From: Prunus persica
Lineage: Eukaryota > Streptophyta > Magnoliopsida > Rosales > Rosaceae
Direction of reading: 5' to 3'
DNA: 64,000 nucleotides
Assembly (NCBI RefSeq): GCF_000346465.2
Contig: NC_034009.1
Location: 44,438,649-44,502,648, forward strand
Made by a program: the position numbers and the translations under genes
In this document: positions 46,714-61,929 of the stretch, one piece after another
How positions within the stretch are numbered: position 1 is the stretch's first letter
Layout: each line of letters starts with the position of its first letter
The notes under the pieces: generated by a model
What the model saw: the letters and a program-made list of their open reading frames with translations, nothing else
Told to the model about the DNA's origin: nothing
Database searches by the model: none

Positions 46714-49700
46714 ATGGATACTTCAAACCTCACTTCGCTTCCAGAGGACACTCTCGAAGACAATGAACAACGAGCACCACAGCAACCCCGACCTCTCTCG
46801 GCCTTTGCCTCCCGCCCTGATCGCCCTCCCACTCAGTGAGTTTTTGTTCTCAACTCGCCCCCATGCACTTGAAGTTTCAACTTTTGGGGCTTACCCATCG
46901 CAATGCAATGTTTTTGTAGGACTTCTTCACAAAAATACTCGGCTTTAGATTGGAAGGGGTTTTTCGACCAAGAAGAAGATATTAGAATTCCGGACTCGGA
47001 TGATGTGAGTCTGTTTAGAATTTGAACTGTCTGATTCTGCTACAATTTCATGATCTTGTAATGCGCTTTTCCATTTCAGGTTTTTCATGTATACACTGCA
47101 GGAACAGAGGGCCCAGTTGTTTTCTGTCTGCATGGAGGTGGTTACTCAGGGTATGTTCAAGTTTTGGTTTTTTTGTGTTCTTTTATTCTTGTTAAGCTGA
47201 AACATCTTCTATTTGTTTCTGGGTTTAATTTCATATGGAAAGCAATCACTTTCCAATGTGATAAATTATATTTGCTCAAGTGATATATAGTTCACACTGC
47301 TCTCCATCTATAAGCTGATGATGCCTTTGCAACTAAGAACATATGTGTTGTGACATTGCTAGACTGTAAAACTTTTGAAAATGGTGAAAATAGCCTTCTC
47401 TTTTCGAACCTCCTAATGTACCCAGCACAAAGAAACGAACAGCATAGTACTGAAGTTTATGCTTTGCACATATATGTACCATGTCTCATGACTCAGTTAT
47501 AATGATCAGAGCGTGCTTGCTTTGCATGTTTTATCAAAGAAGAGAGTGCTTGCATACATTGCATGTTTTATTTGCGTTATCTATTTTATATGTGAAGTAC
47601 TGTCAAACAAATGTCACGAAAAAATCACTTTTAGTGGTCATTATTGATTGCATGCAGCTTCTTTTTTCTCCTGTTTTAGTTTTTTTTTAAAAATATTTAT
47701 TGTCAAAAGAAGCATAAGTTTGTTGCTACTCTTCACTTCTTTTGGGTCCCTTGTTTTATATCTTTAGTTGAATTACTTATCTGAGGTAATCAGAGGAAGC
47801 AAGAAATAGATTATTTCCCATAGGCAGCCTTGACATAGTAGAAAGGTTTTCTTCAAAATTTCAAATTGTTCTAGTGGTTTCACTATACTCCAAATGTCTT
47901 TGGTAATGTTCATATTTACACGTGTGACATTGTAGGCTCCATGTATATTATTTATCTTTAGATGATTAATTATTGGTAGCAAGTTACTATAAATTTGGTT
48001 ATCTCTTCTTTATTGTTTTTGTTGTTATGTCTAATTACGGTGAATGAGTTTGGATGACACACTGTTAAATATCAGAAAGTGTTCATAATCTTAGGGAAAA
48101 AACTGAACTCTTTCAAGTTGTTCTATTTTGGGGTAGAGTAAACTCTTTTTTGGTTTTGTTTATTTTGAATTATTCCATAGTTTTACCAAGAAGTGCATGG
48201 TATCATTGATGTTAACTATTTTCAGCATATCTGCTTTAGTTTTTCTGGCACTTTTTTTTCCTTCTCCTTTTATGCTTGGGTACTTCAAAAATCTGGTATG
48301 CTATGGTAGATTACACAGTTTATTTTCCCAGGCTCTCTTTTGCCTTGTCAGCAAGTAAAATTAAGGAGAAAGCTCGGGTAGTTGCTATGGACTTGAGAGG
48401 ACATGGAAAGTCAACCACAGAAAATGAGACTGATCTTTCTATTGAGGTAAAAGTACAGTCAAAAGAGGATTGATCTACTTGATTTATTCATGTTAGATCT
48501 TCTAGGATATAGTTCCTATATAGGTAGGCTTATCTGCCATGCTATCCACTCAACTAAATTGTAGTTCTTTATTTGCAGACTATGTGCAATGATGTTCTGG
48601 CTGTTGTGAAAGCAATTTATGGAGATTCACCTCCTGCAATTGTGCTTGTCGGCCACAGGTTGTGCTTTTTTAATTATTACCATTGAAGTTTTCATAGTAA
48701 ATCATCTTCACTTGTGACATGTTTCCAGAAACAAAAGGAAATTCTAATACTTAATAGATGCATCAAAGAAGCTAGTAATCAACTCTGTGGGTTTTCTCCT
48801 TTTGATGACATGCATCCAGAGTTTCTGGGTTAGAAAGCATATAATCTCTCTTGATCATCAATAATGTGTAGCTTATTTTTATGATAGTGATATCAGGTAC
48901 AGGAATAGACAATTTGATATTATTGATAGTTAAAAAATTCAAAATTTCATTTTCTCAAGCTCTATATATTACAAAAACAAATTGCCACTTCAAAGGATCT
49001 CTAAGGATTCCTTGTGTTCCTAACTTTCACGTGAATTGTTGTCAACTCATGTCACTGTCATACAGTATGGGAGGGTCAGTTGCTGTGCATGTTGCTGCAA
49101 AGAGAGCATTGTGTAGCTTGGCTGGGCTGGTTGTTGTCGATGTTGTAGAGGTTTGGGTTTTGCAAAATAATTATCTCAGCTTTGTTTGTGATTATTTACC
49201 TACGGTGGCATAATGGCAGTCATCTTATGCTGAAATTTGTGAATATTTCAGGGAACAGCTTTGGCTTCATTGATTCACATGCAGAAAATCCTGTCAAGCA
49301 GGGTGCACCATTTTTCAAGCATTGAAAAAGCGGTACCTACGATATCTTCAAATCCTAATAGTTCCTAACTTCTGTTTACCTTGACTTGAAGCACAATTTT
49401 TGTTCAAAAAATGCACTGCAATTAGGGCATCAGATTAGAGGGATGAAAAAATTAATACAAAGATTCTTAATGTCCAGATGGACTAATTTTTATGAGATCA
49501 AGGCTTTTGTGGCTATCTAGGAAAAATATCAAAGTGCATCCTTCAATTTTGGGGCATGCCAATTTCCTCCTTAACTTCCAATTTGATCAATGTAGACGCT
49601 GAAAAATCAACCAAATCCATTACTAAAGTACAGCCGTGTGATTTCATGTTATATGACTGATTATTCTGAACTTGAGAGTTTATCTCCTTTCAGATTGAAT

Positions 49701-52583
49701 GGAGTGTAAGGGGAGGCTCTTTGAGAAACATTGACTCTGCTCGGGTGTCAGTACCTACGACATTAAAGTATGATGATTCAAAGAAATGGTAAGTATTTAG
49801 GAAAATTTTGATAAAATTTTCCGCTCCCATGACCCATTGTTGTCTTGTTTTTGTCAAGTCTCTGTTAATCCTAGTCTTGCACATAACAGGCACAGTTTTG
49901 GTATTATTCTGCAGTTACATTTACAGAGCACGATTGGAAGAAACAGAACAATATTGGAAAAGCTGGTATGTTTAAATTTTTGTTGTTAATATTCTCATAT
50001 AAAATTTGGCATTATGGTCAGGGTCTGCAATTCATGTACCATTGATGAGTTAGAACATTCATTCTGCATACTAGTACAGAATTTTCTTGTTGAATTGTTT
50101 GGTTGCTGAGTCCACAGAGTGTAGCATGGCTTGCTTGTTATGACAACCTGCTCATGTGACTGATTCATGCTCTGTTTGGTACTCATAAGCGCTAAAGCAC
50201 TTCTTTTAGAAGCACATCATGGAAATGCAGTTGGAAGTGATTCCTAAGGAAGCACCTTTGATGTGCATCTTCTACAAGCACTTATAGGTGCTCCTAGCTC
50301 AGAAAGCTTTTTAACTATGTGTGCAACTACCAGAAACGCTTTTGGTTATCTGAAATCGCTTTTATCACTTCTAGAAGCACTGGCAAAGATTCCAGTATTT
50401 TCAGATTCACACTAGTTGGATATAGGAGAGCGAGTTCTAAATGAAACACATCACTTGAACCTATCATTTGTCTTATAATGTTTTCTAACCATGGAAGCAT
50501 TTAGGTACACATATGGAGATGCTTTTATTTATTTATTTGTTTGTTTGTTTTGTTTACCTTTATTCTTTGTGCTAGGCATTGTGTCACAAGTTATTTCCTA
50601 TTGAACTCAGTAAATATACTTACTCAACTGCAGGTATGAAGGTCTTTCAGAAAAGTTTTTGTCATGTCCCGTTCCAAAGCTCCTGCTGTTAGCTGGAACA
50701 GACCGACTGGACAGGTTCTTTTAATTTAACTTGCAGGATAACCTGTCTATTTTATCCAAATGGAATCGTTTTCTTTTGGAATAAAAAATATGTCATTGTG
50801 ATGCTGTTTAATCAGATTGAGTTGTGATGACACAATTTAGTGATGTTTTATTTTACCCCAAACCCTGAATGTTTGCATAGGGTACCCATGTTGGCACATT
50901 ATAATTTACGACATGCGTAAAGGTTTAGGATTTGTGTCCTTCTCACAGATTAAATTTGACACATGACAAACTAGGAAAAGAATTCTCGATAATGGAAGAT
51001 ATCTGTCTTTAGGGTTTATCTATTTCATGCATGTGTTAGGTTGGAAAACTTGGTATTGTTTGGTTATGTTTGTGATTTAAGAGAACTTTTGTTTCACAGT
51101 TTTTTGTCTTTGCTTTCCACAATGTGGCTATCTTGTCCACTTCGTTTGTAATTTTATTGTTTTCTGCTATAAATTTGTTTCTTTTGAAAAAGAATATATA
51201 TATCTTTAATTCTTGGCCATGAATTTAGACTAAAACTTTGTACGGACACACGGCAGTACAAAAACATCTGAAATGGCTGATGTGAAAATCCCAAATTGTT
51301 CGAGTTTCCTATTCTGAGAGTTATTTGATTGTTTTGTCACAGAGCTCTGACAATTGGTCAAATGCAAGGCAAGTTCCAAATGGTTGTTGTAAGGCATACT
51401 GGCCATGCCATACAAGTATGTGTTCTGCCATCTTCGGTGGAAATTGTTTTGTTTAAAAAAAATACTTTTTCTTTGTATAAAGTATAAAGGTGATTAAAAC
51501 TGTGATGTCCCAAACTTTTGCAGGAAGATGTACCCGATGAATTCGCGACACTAGTAACTAATTTTATATCTCGTAACCGCATCGGCCCTCGCGGAGTTGA
51601 GGTTGGTATCCACATCCCCATTTAAACTAGTTTGTATAATATCTGGAGATTTTCTTTGTTTTTGAGTCATAAAACTTTTCTGTTTCCTTCAAATTCAGTA
51701 TCATGCCTTTAAATATGTTCCTCACAAACAATGATTTGATGAACTAGATAGGGGGGGATGGGCAATGGGTACCCATTAGGTGTTAGGGATTTGGTAATTG
51801 GGGTGGTGGTGGTGGTTGTTGTGTAACAGACCAGCGCAGCCCATCTCACAGTCCAAACCAGCACTGGTATTCTCCAACCTAACCACCTAGGTCCAATAAA
51901 TTGGGTGAGATGAGACTGAATGGACCCATTCAGGTGTGGGGTTTTAACTCAAAAGGTCTCTGTAAAAGTAGTAGTTAGCCACTCACTTTTAATTTGTAGC
52001 TTATTGTAGTACTTCTCAGATGTGGGATTATGTCTATCCACATCTATGACTTGTAACCCCAACATTGGTAATGGTTGAGGGTACCCATGGGTACACATTT
52101 CCCATCCCTGGATATGGATGCTTCAATTGACAAAAGTTTTCTATAATCATGGGTTTAATTCAGGAGCCATCTATAAAGACCCTTTTTTTAATACACATTT
52201 ACTTAAATAAATAAATAGCGACTCTACCCCATCTGTACGTCTCCTTCCTCTCCTCGACTCAACTCTCTTCTCTTCCTCCGATCCCCTCTCCCTTTTTCTT
52301 CTCTCTTCAACTCTTCTCCATCATAACCAGCCGGGAAACATAAATTTTAATATGATATGGTGCATAAAACTAGGAACATGAGTAATTGTTAACAGGTTCA
52401 TATCTATTTTGAGTTTAACAATGATCAACTGCTGTTTAGGTCTTCTCCATGGTACTGAAATGTGCCATGTACTTTCATGTATAAATTTATGGGTCCTCCT
52501 TGCCTCCTTTTACATCTCTAATTATATGATACATTTTGTTGCAGATTCCAGGACTCCGTCGGCCATCCCAGACCAACCCTTGA
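46714..52583 (+). CDS. PME1: Protein phosphatase methylesterase 1
   Basis: Thirteen exons in phase: 46714-46835, 46920-47004, 47080-47150, 48332-48446, 48579-48658, 49066-49150, 49252-49332, 49694-49788, 49915-49965, 50634-50714, 51343-51415, 51524-51601 and 52545-52583. They give 351 residues, as expected for plant PME-1. It is an alpha/beta hydrolase that removes the methyl ester from the C-terminal leucine of PP2A catalytic subunits, and in animals it also inactivates PP2A. Visible parts are the oxyanion region LHGGGYSG (about 85-92), nucleophile Ser158 in GHSMGG, Asp183 in VVVDVVEG, and His310 in HTGHAIQ, so the triad is complete. The substrate-side segment MDLRGHGKSTTENETDLS is typical. 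The N-terminus is Pro-rich and short. Location is cytosol/nucleus (family knowledge). Intron 12 (51602-52544) has nested transposons, but all splice sites look sound. Confidence 0.95.
50190..50400. repeat. Candidate MITE in PME1 intron 9
   Basis: The stretch CTCTGTTTGGTACTCATAAG to TCTAGAAGCAC holds several AAGCACTT/AAGCGCT words in both orientations and resembles 1750-1860. No clean terminal repeats found. Confidence 0.4.
51750..52111. mobile_element. hAT-like element with nested insertion, PME1 intron 12
   Basis: Left end GGGATGGGCAATGGGTACCC and reverse complement of right end GGGATGGGAAATGTGTACCC form hAT-type terminal inverted repeats. Within it a block from TGTAACAGACCAGCGC (about 51821) to ACCCCAACA (about 52065) looks like a small separate LTR/TRIM-type insertion. 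I did not find a convincing target duplication for either. Confidence 0.55.
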
Positions 52584-53524
52584 ATCAGTTGTTCGGAGAA
52601 TAATCAATGACGTGTGTTGTCATACTAACAGAGAGAAATCGCATATTTGGATTTTATTTGGATTTATCTTCTTCTTGGTTGGTAAATGTGCTGGGAAAGC
52701 ATTTAATTTGACAAAATGATAATTGCCATTAGGTTAAATATGTATATCAGTTAAAGAAATGTTGGAGTGTGTTTAGAAATAAAGATATTACAATCTATTA
52801 TCCTTTCTTTTGGTTACGTAAATAGCCCGAGATAAATCCGACTGCTAATTTCGCTTTCTTCATTTGGTTCAGGCAAACTCAAATTTAGGTTAATTGTATG
52901 GAAACAGAGGAATACATTTCATCTTTTAATTGGACACAAATTGAGTGTTTTGTTTTGGCATTATGAATTACATTCATTAGATGACAAATTTTCAATTACC
53001 AAGTTCTCCCCTGCATTACTGAACGTTCACATTTTTTAAATTTAAAATTGGAAGGTGTTGCAACATAATCATTTCTTCTAGGCATTAATGGTAGGATAAC
53101 AAAACCAAACATAACCGCTGAGTGAAAAATGGACCATTTATTCACTGATGCAATTTACAAGCATCACCAGAGCAATCAAAACATAAAATTTCACTGCACA
53201 AATCACCAGAAAAATGTTTAAAACCCATAATTTTAAGTTGCTACATACAATAACGTAGCAGTAAATTTATCATTTGTAAAAATGGTATATCACCAAATTC
53301 ATGAAATCTAGTCACAGAAACTAAATTGAATTGAATTTACGTTTGCCAATTACAGCAACCTCTTCCTAGAAAGGCAAAAGCAAGCTCGACATGCAAACAA
53401 GAATTGCAGACCTAGACGGTCCAATTTATTGGCAACAAAATAGAGAAGTACTATCCGCCTTGTTTGAAGGGACCTCCAATTACTGCAAAATGGAAAAGGT
53501 GGAACTAGTAAAATGAAAAACTGC

Positions 53525-55448
<1,924 letters not shown>

Positions 55449-55480
55449 TTCTGGAGAGAGCAAGGGTGAGAAGGAGAGAT

Positions 55481-55662
55481 TTAGGGTTTGCAGACGACAG
55501 AGTTATGATTTGCGAGAGACGCACCGCAGCGAGCTTTCTAGGAAGCAACTCTCAATTTATTTATTTTTAGGGCACAAGAATACTCTAGACGAACGAGCAA
55601 GGAGGGAACGTGGTGTGCCGCAGACCCTAGGTTTGGTTACGTGGCGCATTTTTAGTGGCCCA
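55481..55662 (-). promoter_or_regulatory. Telo-box and site II motif of cytochrome c
   Basis: On the gene strand AAACCCTAA (55489-55481) lies 33 bases before the ATG, and TGGGCC (55662-55657) lies about 210 bases before it. Site II (TGGGCY) and telo-box pairs are known in promoters of plant respiratory-chain and growth genes, including cytochrome c. Confidence 0.5.
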
Positions 55663-55699
55663 TATTTTTTATTGTTAATTTGTAGCGTGATGCGCGTGT

Positions 55700-58404
55700 A
55701 GACCGTTCGTGTGGAGGCCTTTTTTATATTCAGCGAAAAAGGGGAAGTCTTCGGACGAAAATGCGGCCTTTCCACAACGATAAATTCGACGTGTATTATT
55801 CTCTTTCTTATTTTTGGAAAATTACACGTGTGCCATTGCAATCATGCCATGGGTGCAAGTTACGTTGAGGCCTTTTTTATTTTTGAAAATGTTTGCCATT
55901 GCAAATATGTCAATGTACATAACATTTGTCAATAATGATGAACAAATTGGAGTATAAAGAATCTCATTGCTAATATTTTCAATAGAGACCCACATTATGA
56001 TTAATTAGTGTTCAATTAATAAAGCAACATTTTCCATATGATTAGTCGCCATTTTCATCATGTAATACATTGTTTATGGGGAAGTCTCTTTGTCTGTATT
56101 GGGTTGCAGGTTTAGGATTTAGGATTTAGGATTTAGGGTGCATGTGGCGACTTCTGGGACTCGACGAACTAGGTCATCCCTTATTAAGTATGAAGGGTCA
56201 AAGTCATCTCTTGTTAAGCAAAAAGGACTAGGGTCGCCCTTCTCATTTCTGTCATGGTCCGACGAGTGCCTACAACAGACAGAAAGAGTGTGAGAACAGG
56301 GTCCGCATATGTTATCAAATCTTAATCGAGTCCTGGACTTCCACTCGTAATTAGGTAACGAGTTCGGGAGTTCAGAGCAATCGGATGACCATATTGGTGA
56401 ACTCGATGAAGAACCCCAACCAGAGCGAGTCTCAATTACCCTAACACTTCATTTCTTGGAAGAGCAGCCCTTCTTGGGAATGTCAGAGTATCGGTGGAAG
56501 TGAAGTTTCAACCTACACTTGTGAGCCATGGGATCAAGGTACTTGAAACTCATTCTTAAAGTTTCTTTTTATAGTATCATTCAAGATAGCTCAACCAGTT
56601 CGGATAATAATGCAAAGTTTCAATTTTAAAAAGTAGTCTTATGTGAGGAACTGAAACTCCAAGTCTCATTCAATTTTTGAAAAAGGATAATGATATCCCC
56701 CACGAAGTTAGTCTGTAATGCAAGATGGAATCGAGATTGATTTTGCCCGAAAAACAAAGCCATAACCTACGCATTTCACAGAACTCGAAGTTGAGGTGGC
56801 TATACTTACCCAAGTAGGTGAAAATAAGTCAAGTGCACAACTAATATAAACCCAAACTTATATATTAAAAGGAAGCAAGGGATGTCTAATACATCCGCAT
56901 ATAAGGTTCGCTCATGAGTCCATCGTCAAAAATAAAGTAAATGCCAAATAAAGAAAGTGTCTCACATCACTGAATTCACTATGTCCACCTAAAAGTATAC
57001 TCCCCGATCTCGTAATCATGAACGGAGATTTCACGGTCTGGGGTAACTAAGGCGATATCACATGTGGCAAGAGGCGCACGATGCACTGCATATCGAGGAG
57101 AAGGTATGTATAAGGGGTTCAACCCGAATATGAACTCATAGTCTACGATCCCGATCCTCATCTCCCTATAATTGGCGTTGGGACCAGCCACAACCTTATG
57201 GTAAAGAGGTTGTTGTCCTTGCACTTAACCATGCTCGAAGTGTTTAGCAGATTCCTTATAAAATTGAGCACAACACACATCATACCATCTAATATTGTTG
57301 TCCTTATTTTTTATTAGGGCTTTTTAGATGTAGGTCCAAAACGATTAGCTGTCATCGGGTTTAGTCCTCGCGTCTTTGGTTTTAGATGTAGGTCCTTTGA
57401 CATTTAATTTTTTTTTTTTGTGTCGATTTTAGCCTTTAAGGTAAATAAGGAAAACACGTTGAAAATCTAAATTTAATGCATTATTTCCTCGTAATTGAAT
57501 TCTAGAATTTAAATTTTGAATTCTTTTCTTGATAATATTCCTAATATATTGATAAAATACAATTTAATCAATAAAAAATAAGGACCCACATATTATATCA
57601 ATCGATCAGACAAGCACCCGCATTAAATTATGTACCTGACATACAGGTAAATAATGTTATTATTAGCAACGAAAAATACTTAGTGATAAATCGTGTTACC
57701 TATAAGTTAGGAACATAAATTAGAAGACTACCTATAAGTCAGATGCAAAAATAGACAAAATAAAAAATTGTATGTTACCTATAAAAAAATAAAAAAAATA
57801 AAAAAAAGGTATATAAAATACTATTACACATTGTCGAAAATATGAAAAAACATATATATACCTATGCAACAGGCAATAGGCAATATGACATAAATCACTA
57901 TTACCCGATTCAAGTCATAAGGGACAACATTGGAACAAAAAATGATTTTAAAAATAAAATAATATAAAGATTACATCATAAAATATTAAAATAGGAATGT
58001 AATTTTATGTAGCACAAAAGTCAAAGGACTTTAATCAAAGTCGCCAAATTCAAGGATTAAACCCAACTCCTTAATAGGAATTTGAATCTATATGAACTTT
58101 TCTATTTTTATTATGGCCAATAGCGATATTTATACAACTGAAGTGGTTTTTTTAGCATCTGAAGTGGCATGTCCGTAATTTCGTTTCTTTTCAATCCTAA
58201 ATGTTCCATGTCATTGGGCCGTTTTTGAAAGTGGACCGGTTGAAACCTTGGGCAACTTAGGGATAAAATTTTGATTGTAACAGTGATAACACTATTTTAC
58301 TTTTCCGGAATCTCGTTTCATAGAAGTCTTTCTCCAAATTAGGGGTTTTGTGCTATCTGGTGTTGCAGGGAGCAACTTAAGAGATAATTCAGCCTATCAT
58401 CTCC

Positions 58405-58440
<36 letters not shown>

Positions 58441-58562
58441 TATAGCGCTGTGAGCTCATGCTCCGTCGATGTTCAGTTTGAAGACCCTTCCTTTTCCTTT
58501 GACAGCTCTACCCTGTTTGCACTGTGAGCTCAGTCGATGTTCATTTTGAAGATACTAGCACC
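55700..58562. other. Intergenic, unclear repeats
   Basis: 56100-57240 is less AT-rich and has a triple TTTAGGA(T) word at 56110-56140. It also holds an 81-codon minus-strand open frame (57224-56979) with no domain I know. Such sequence is often old retrotransposon. TTAGATGTAGGTCC is repeated at 57326 and 57382. (TA)n lies at 58408-58436. Just before the PPR start, GTGAGCTCATGCTCCGTCGATGTTC-like text is duplicated (58450 and 58523). Confidence 0.45.
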
Positions 58563-60119
58563 ATGAAAAGGTTCAGGTACTTCTCCAACTCTCACAATCT
58601 TGACTCCCTATTATCACAATCCAGACCATCATTTCATGCTCCCATTTTTCTTCCCAAAACCCTAGCCTCGCATGAGCCCTCTTCTGGTAATTTCTTGAAT
58701 TCAAATCGGTTTCACACGAAATCTGCTTGCTATTCAGTGAGTTCCTTGATTTCCTCAATCGGTTCTTCCGCAGTCTGTGCTTCAGCAGCCCCATCTTCTC
58801 AAAAGTTGCAATCTTTACATTTGTACACGAGTGGTGTTGATAAGGGCCTGTTCGTGAATCTTTACTTGCTTAAAGATCAATATCATGGACGCTTTCAGGC
58901 ATTTTCAACTGCGTCTTCTGATGCGTTCGAGCCTCCCTCGCCACCAGGAGCTTCAGGTTCTGATGAGAAGCATGGGTTGGGGAACGTGGGTATTGATGGG
59001 ATTGGACCGACTTCAAAGCAAGTTTTGGAAATTGTTGGTATGATTAGAAGGGGTGAGAATGATTTGGCGTCCAAGTTGAATTCGATGAATGTAAGTCTAT
59101 CTATTGCCTCCATTGCTCAGATTTTTCAGGTGTTGAATTCCGAAAAAGTATCTGCTTTGTGTTTATTTGATTGGATTAAGAATTCACAGCCCATTAGTTG
59201 TTATGGAAATGATATTTGTAGCTTGGTTATTGATAATTGTGGGCGGTTAGATGATTACCATGCAATGCTTCACATTATGAATGACTTCCGATCAGCGGGA
59301 ATTTGTCTCACACGGAATGCATTTGAGTTTATATCTGTTTCGTCGTCAAAGAAGGCTTCTGTTATCAAAGTGGTAGAGGTATTGAATGAAGTTGGTGGAT
59401 CGTGTCGACCCGTTGGTTTGCTCTCTTTGATTGAGATGCTCAGTGTCAAGGGTTCATTTAAAATGGCCGAGTTTGTGATGAAAATAACGGAGAGGAAGAG
59501 ATCTTATTACAATATCATGATAAGAGAAAGTTGTCGGAGAAGAAATTTTGGCAGAGCTATTGATATGCTTGATGAGATGAGGCAAGTCGGTTGTGACCCA
59601 GATTCCAAAACTTACAACTATATACTCAGTAGCTTATATAAGAACTACAAATCTGCCGTAGCTACTAAACTGTTTGAACAAATGTTAGAAATGAATTGTT
59701 CTCCTGATGAAATAACCTACGAAATACTGATTTGTTACTCATGTAAAGTTGGAAATTTTGATTTTGCACGCAAGTTACTTGATAGTATGGTATTGAAGGG
59801 CATTAAACCTCGACTTACATCGCATGCAGCCTTTGTCAAGGGTTATTTTAACTTGCGGAGATATAAAGAAGCATATGAGCATGTTGTTGATTCAAGTGTT
59901 AAATACAGTTGCTTTAGCAATTCAGTTTACAGTTTGCTTGCAAGGCTATATATGAATGAAGGAAATGTAGTCATCGCCCAAAATATTCTGATTGACATGA
60001 TTAATAAGGGTCTTAAACCGGATTTTGCAGTGTATACAAAAGTTTTGAAAGAGCTCTCCAAGACAGGCAGAACAGGCTTGGCTGAAGATTTGAGTAGCAG
60101 GTTCTGTAGTCTAGCATGA
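58563..60119 (+). CDS. P-class pentatricopeptide repeat protein
   Basis: An intronless frame of 518 residues from ATG 58563. The open frame reaches 58524 only through a GTG codon. The N-terminus MKRFRYFSNSHNLDSLLSQS is basic, Ser-rich and poor in acidic residues, as in mitochondrial presequences. From about residue 313 clear 35-residue PPR units follow: NIMIRESCRRRNFGRAIDML with DEMRQVGCDPD, NYILSSLYKNYKSAVATKLF, and EILICYSCKVGNFDFARKLL. There is one more near the C-terminus (IAQNILIDMINKGLKPD). Degenerate repeats fill residues 180-310. There is no E, DYW or SMR domain, so it is P-class, likely binding a specific organellar RNA for processing or stability. The target is unknown. The single-exon structure is usual for the family. 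Confidence 0.9.
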   Translation: MKRFRYFSNSHNLDSLLSQSRPSFHAPIFLPKTLASHEPSSGNFLNSNRFHTKSACYSVSSLISSIGSSAVCASAAPSSQKLQSLHLYTSGVDKGLFVNLYLLKDQYHGRFQAFSTASSDAFEPPSPPGASGSDEKHGLGNVGIDGIGPTSKQVLEIVGMIRRGENDLASKLNSMNVSLSIASIAQIFQVLNSEKVSALCLFDWIKNSQPISCYGNDICSLVIDNCGRLDDYHAMLHIMNDFRSAGICLTRNAFEFISVSSSKKASVIKVVEVLNEVGGSCRPVGLLSLIEMLSVKGSFKMAEFVMKITERKRSYYNIMIRESCRRRNFGRAIDMLDEMRQVGCDPDSKTYNYILSSLYKNYKSAVATKLFEQMLEMNCSPDEITYEILICYSCKVGNFDFARKLLDSMVLKGIKPRLTSHAAFVKGYFNLRRYKEAYEHVVDSSVKYSCFSNSVYSLLARLYMNEGNVVIAQNILIDMINKGLKPDFAVYTKVLKELSKTGRTGLAEDLSSRFCSLA

Positions 60120-61689
60120 AGTGGATAATGTATTCCAAAAATCCATTGGTATTTTAATTTTAATTTTTTTTGATATAGTTTAACTTGCAGTGTCTGTTTT
60201 TATACTGGCCTCTTTGTCCTTTCCAGTTGAAGTGTTGAACTCAGACTTCCAATTGATGAAGTGATTTTTCAAAAGCATTTCTGCTAGAGTTAATGCAAAT
60301 CAGTTTAACTTTCTGATTTTCTTCCTCAACGAGGTTTCATGTTGTTCTGCAGGCCATAAGAAAAATAAATATTGTGTCCCCAAATTTCTTGTTGTGTTGG
60401 ACTAGAGTTTCGAAAAGAAAATAGGTAATGCATACCTTTTCTTTTATTCCTACAGTTTCGATTGATTGGCTGGCATTCTTTTTAGAATATTAAAACTGCA
60501 CGGGCGGACCTTAAAACCATAGGCATACATGTAGCTTTTAAACGTACTCTTGGTGACACTGAAGACAATGGACAGAGAAACCTGGCTTAATTTATGTGTT
60601 AATCAACATTCTGGTAAGGTACTGTTCTTGCTTCATTACATGTAGTTTTAGAAATTAAAGTAAGTAAAAGGAACCCTTTTTTGGGGTAAATTCTACATTG
60701 GCTATGGCCTTCTACGCACGTTTATTTCTTCAGAATTTTGAAAGTTAGAATGCATCCCATTTTATTTTATGTAAATGAATCTCTCAAGTTTGGACATTTT
60801 TAATAAATTCATGCACTTGAATAGTCTAGGATGAAATCCAAGTTGGTTGCATAGCATATATTGCAAAGCTGCTATTTGTGCAATTTCAGAAGACTCTCTT
60901 TGATACCTTGAAATTGCTCAACATTTGGCCTCATGCCTCACTTAGGTTTCACAAAATGCAAGTGCTGTTGAGTCCTTCATTTCTTGCATTTTTGAGAAAT
61001 TTTGCTACGTTCAACAAGATATTCTGCAACATCTTGTTACAAATATGATTTTCTGCTTCATTCAGAAAAGAATATATATTTGCTTTCTGTGTCAATGCTT
61101 TATATGTGTTTGTGTTCATCCGATGGATGGATGTTCTGTGAAGGAGAGCCAAATTGAGTTTTGATGGTTGACAAAGAAACGTCTGCTAGAGTAATATGAC
61201 AATATTCGCTCTATTATCATGGTGTCTTGTGCCATTCATTTTCAGTGTCTAATGTGATCATGGTTTTGGATGGTTAGTTCGATGGGACTGTTGTATATGC
61301 AACAAGGTGAAAGAAGTTTGAGTTCTTTTACCTTTTAAAGATCCATAGGTGCACTTGATTTTACTTGAAGGAACTCCAGATATTGAATCTCCATACATAA
61401 TTTGTTTATTTATCATGAAATGGTATTAGAAATGAGTCCAATTTCTGACTTCCCAGACTAATGTATAAGAAAAAAAAAAAAAAATTATACTTTCGACCGA
61501 AAAAAAAAAAGGGGAATAAAAAATTATACAAGTTTCATAATTCAATATCCTCAAAACCAAGAAGTGGATCAATTAGGGAAGTAGTTGATTCAATTCCTTA
61601 ATTCCCCTATCCTGGTACCCCAATTGTCGACTTCCTCCATTCCAAGCATGATGGTCATGGTAACTTGGATTTAACGTGAAGATTGTATG
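60120..61689. other. PPR 3' flank, no gene seen
   Basis: AT-rich sequence after the PPR stop, with A-runs at about 61470-61510. No domain, tRNA or structured repeat recognised. Confidence 0.5.
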
Positions 61690-61929
61690 GTATGTTAAAA
61701 GACATAATATCTAAAAATTTCCCTTCCCTTTTTTTTTATGAAAAATGTTGTAAAATAATTATAGTGGAGCCCACCTAGGAGATGCTTGCCTATAAGTAAG
61801 GCATCCCCCTACTTGTAACATATACAATCAGTAGAGATACAGAAACATTCAATAAACAGAACAAACACAGAGAGAACAACAATCCTCTGTTTTCCAAATT
61901 CTCTCCTCAATTCCTTTGGTTTTATAACA
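61690..61929 (+). mobile_element. Candidate copia-type LTR end
   Basis: CAGAGAGAACAACAATCCTC, CTCTCCTC and TTTATAACA lead directly into CGTTATCAGCACGA (61930-61943). From memory, that motif is common at the LTR/leader junction (primer binding site) of many plant Ty1/copia elements. The left LTR boundary may be near TGTTAAAAGACATAA (about 61694). The second LTR is not in the window. Confidence 0.45.

Noticed and set aside
56108..56140. TTTAGGAT triplet as telomere or satellite
   Set aside because: Three short units only, not the TTTAGGG telomere repeat.
56979..57224. 81-codon minus-strand frame
   Set aside because: No recognisable domain and a surrounding region that looks like old repeat; could not be supported as a gene.
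60949..61152. 67-codon minus-strand frame in the PPR 3' flank
   Set aside because: Composition is that of AT-rich noncoding DNA; no homology seen.
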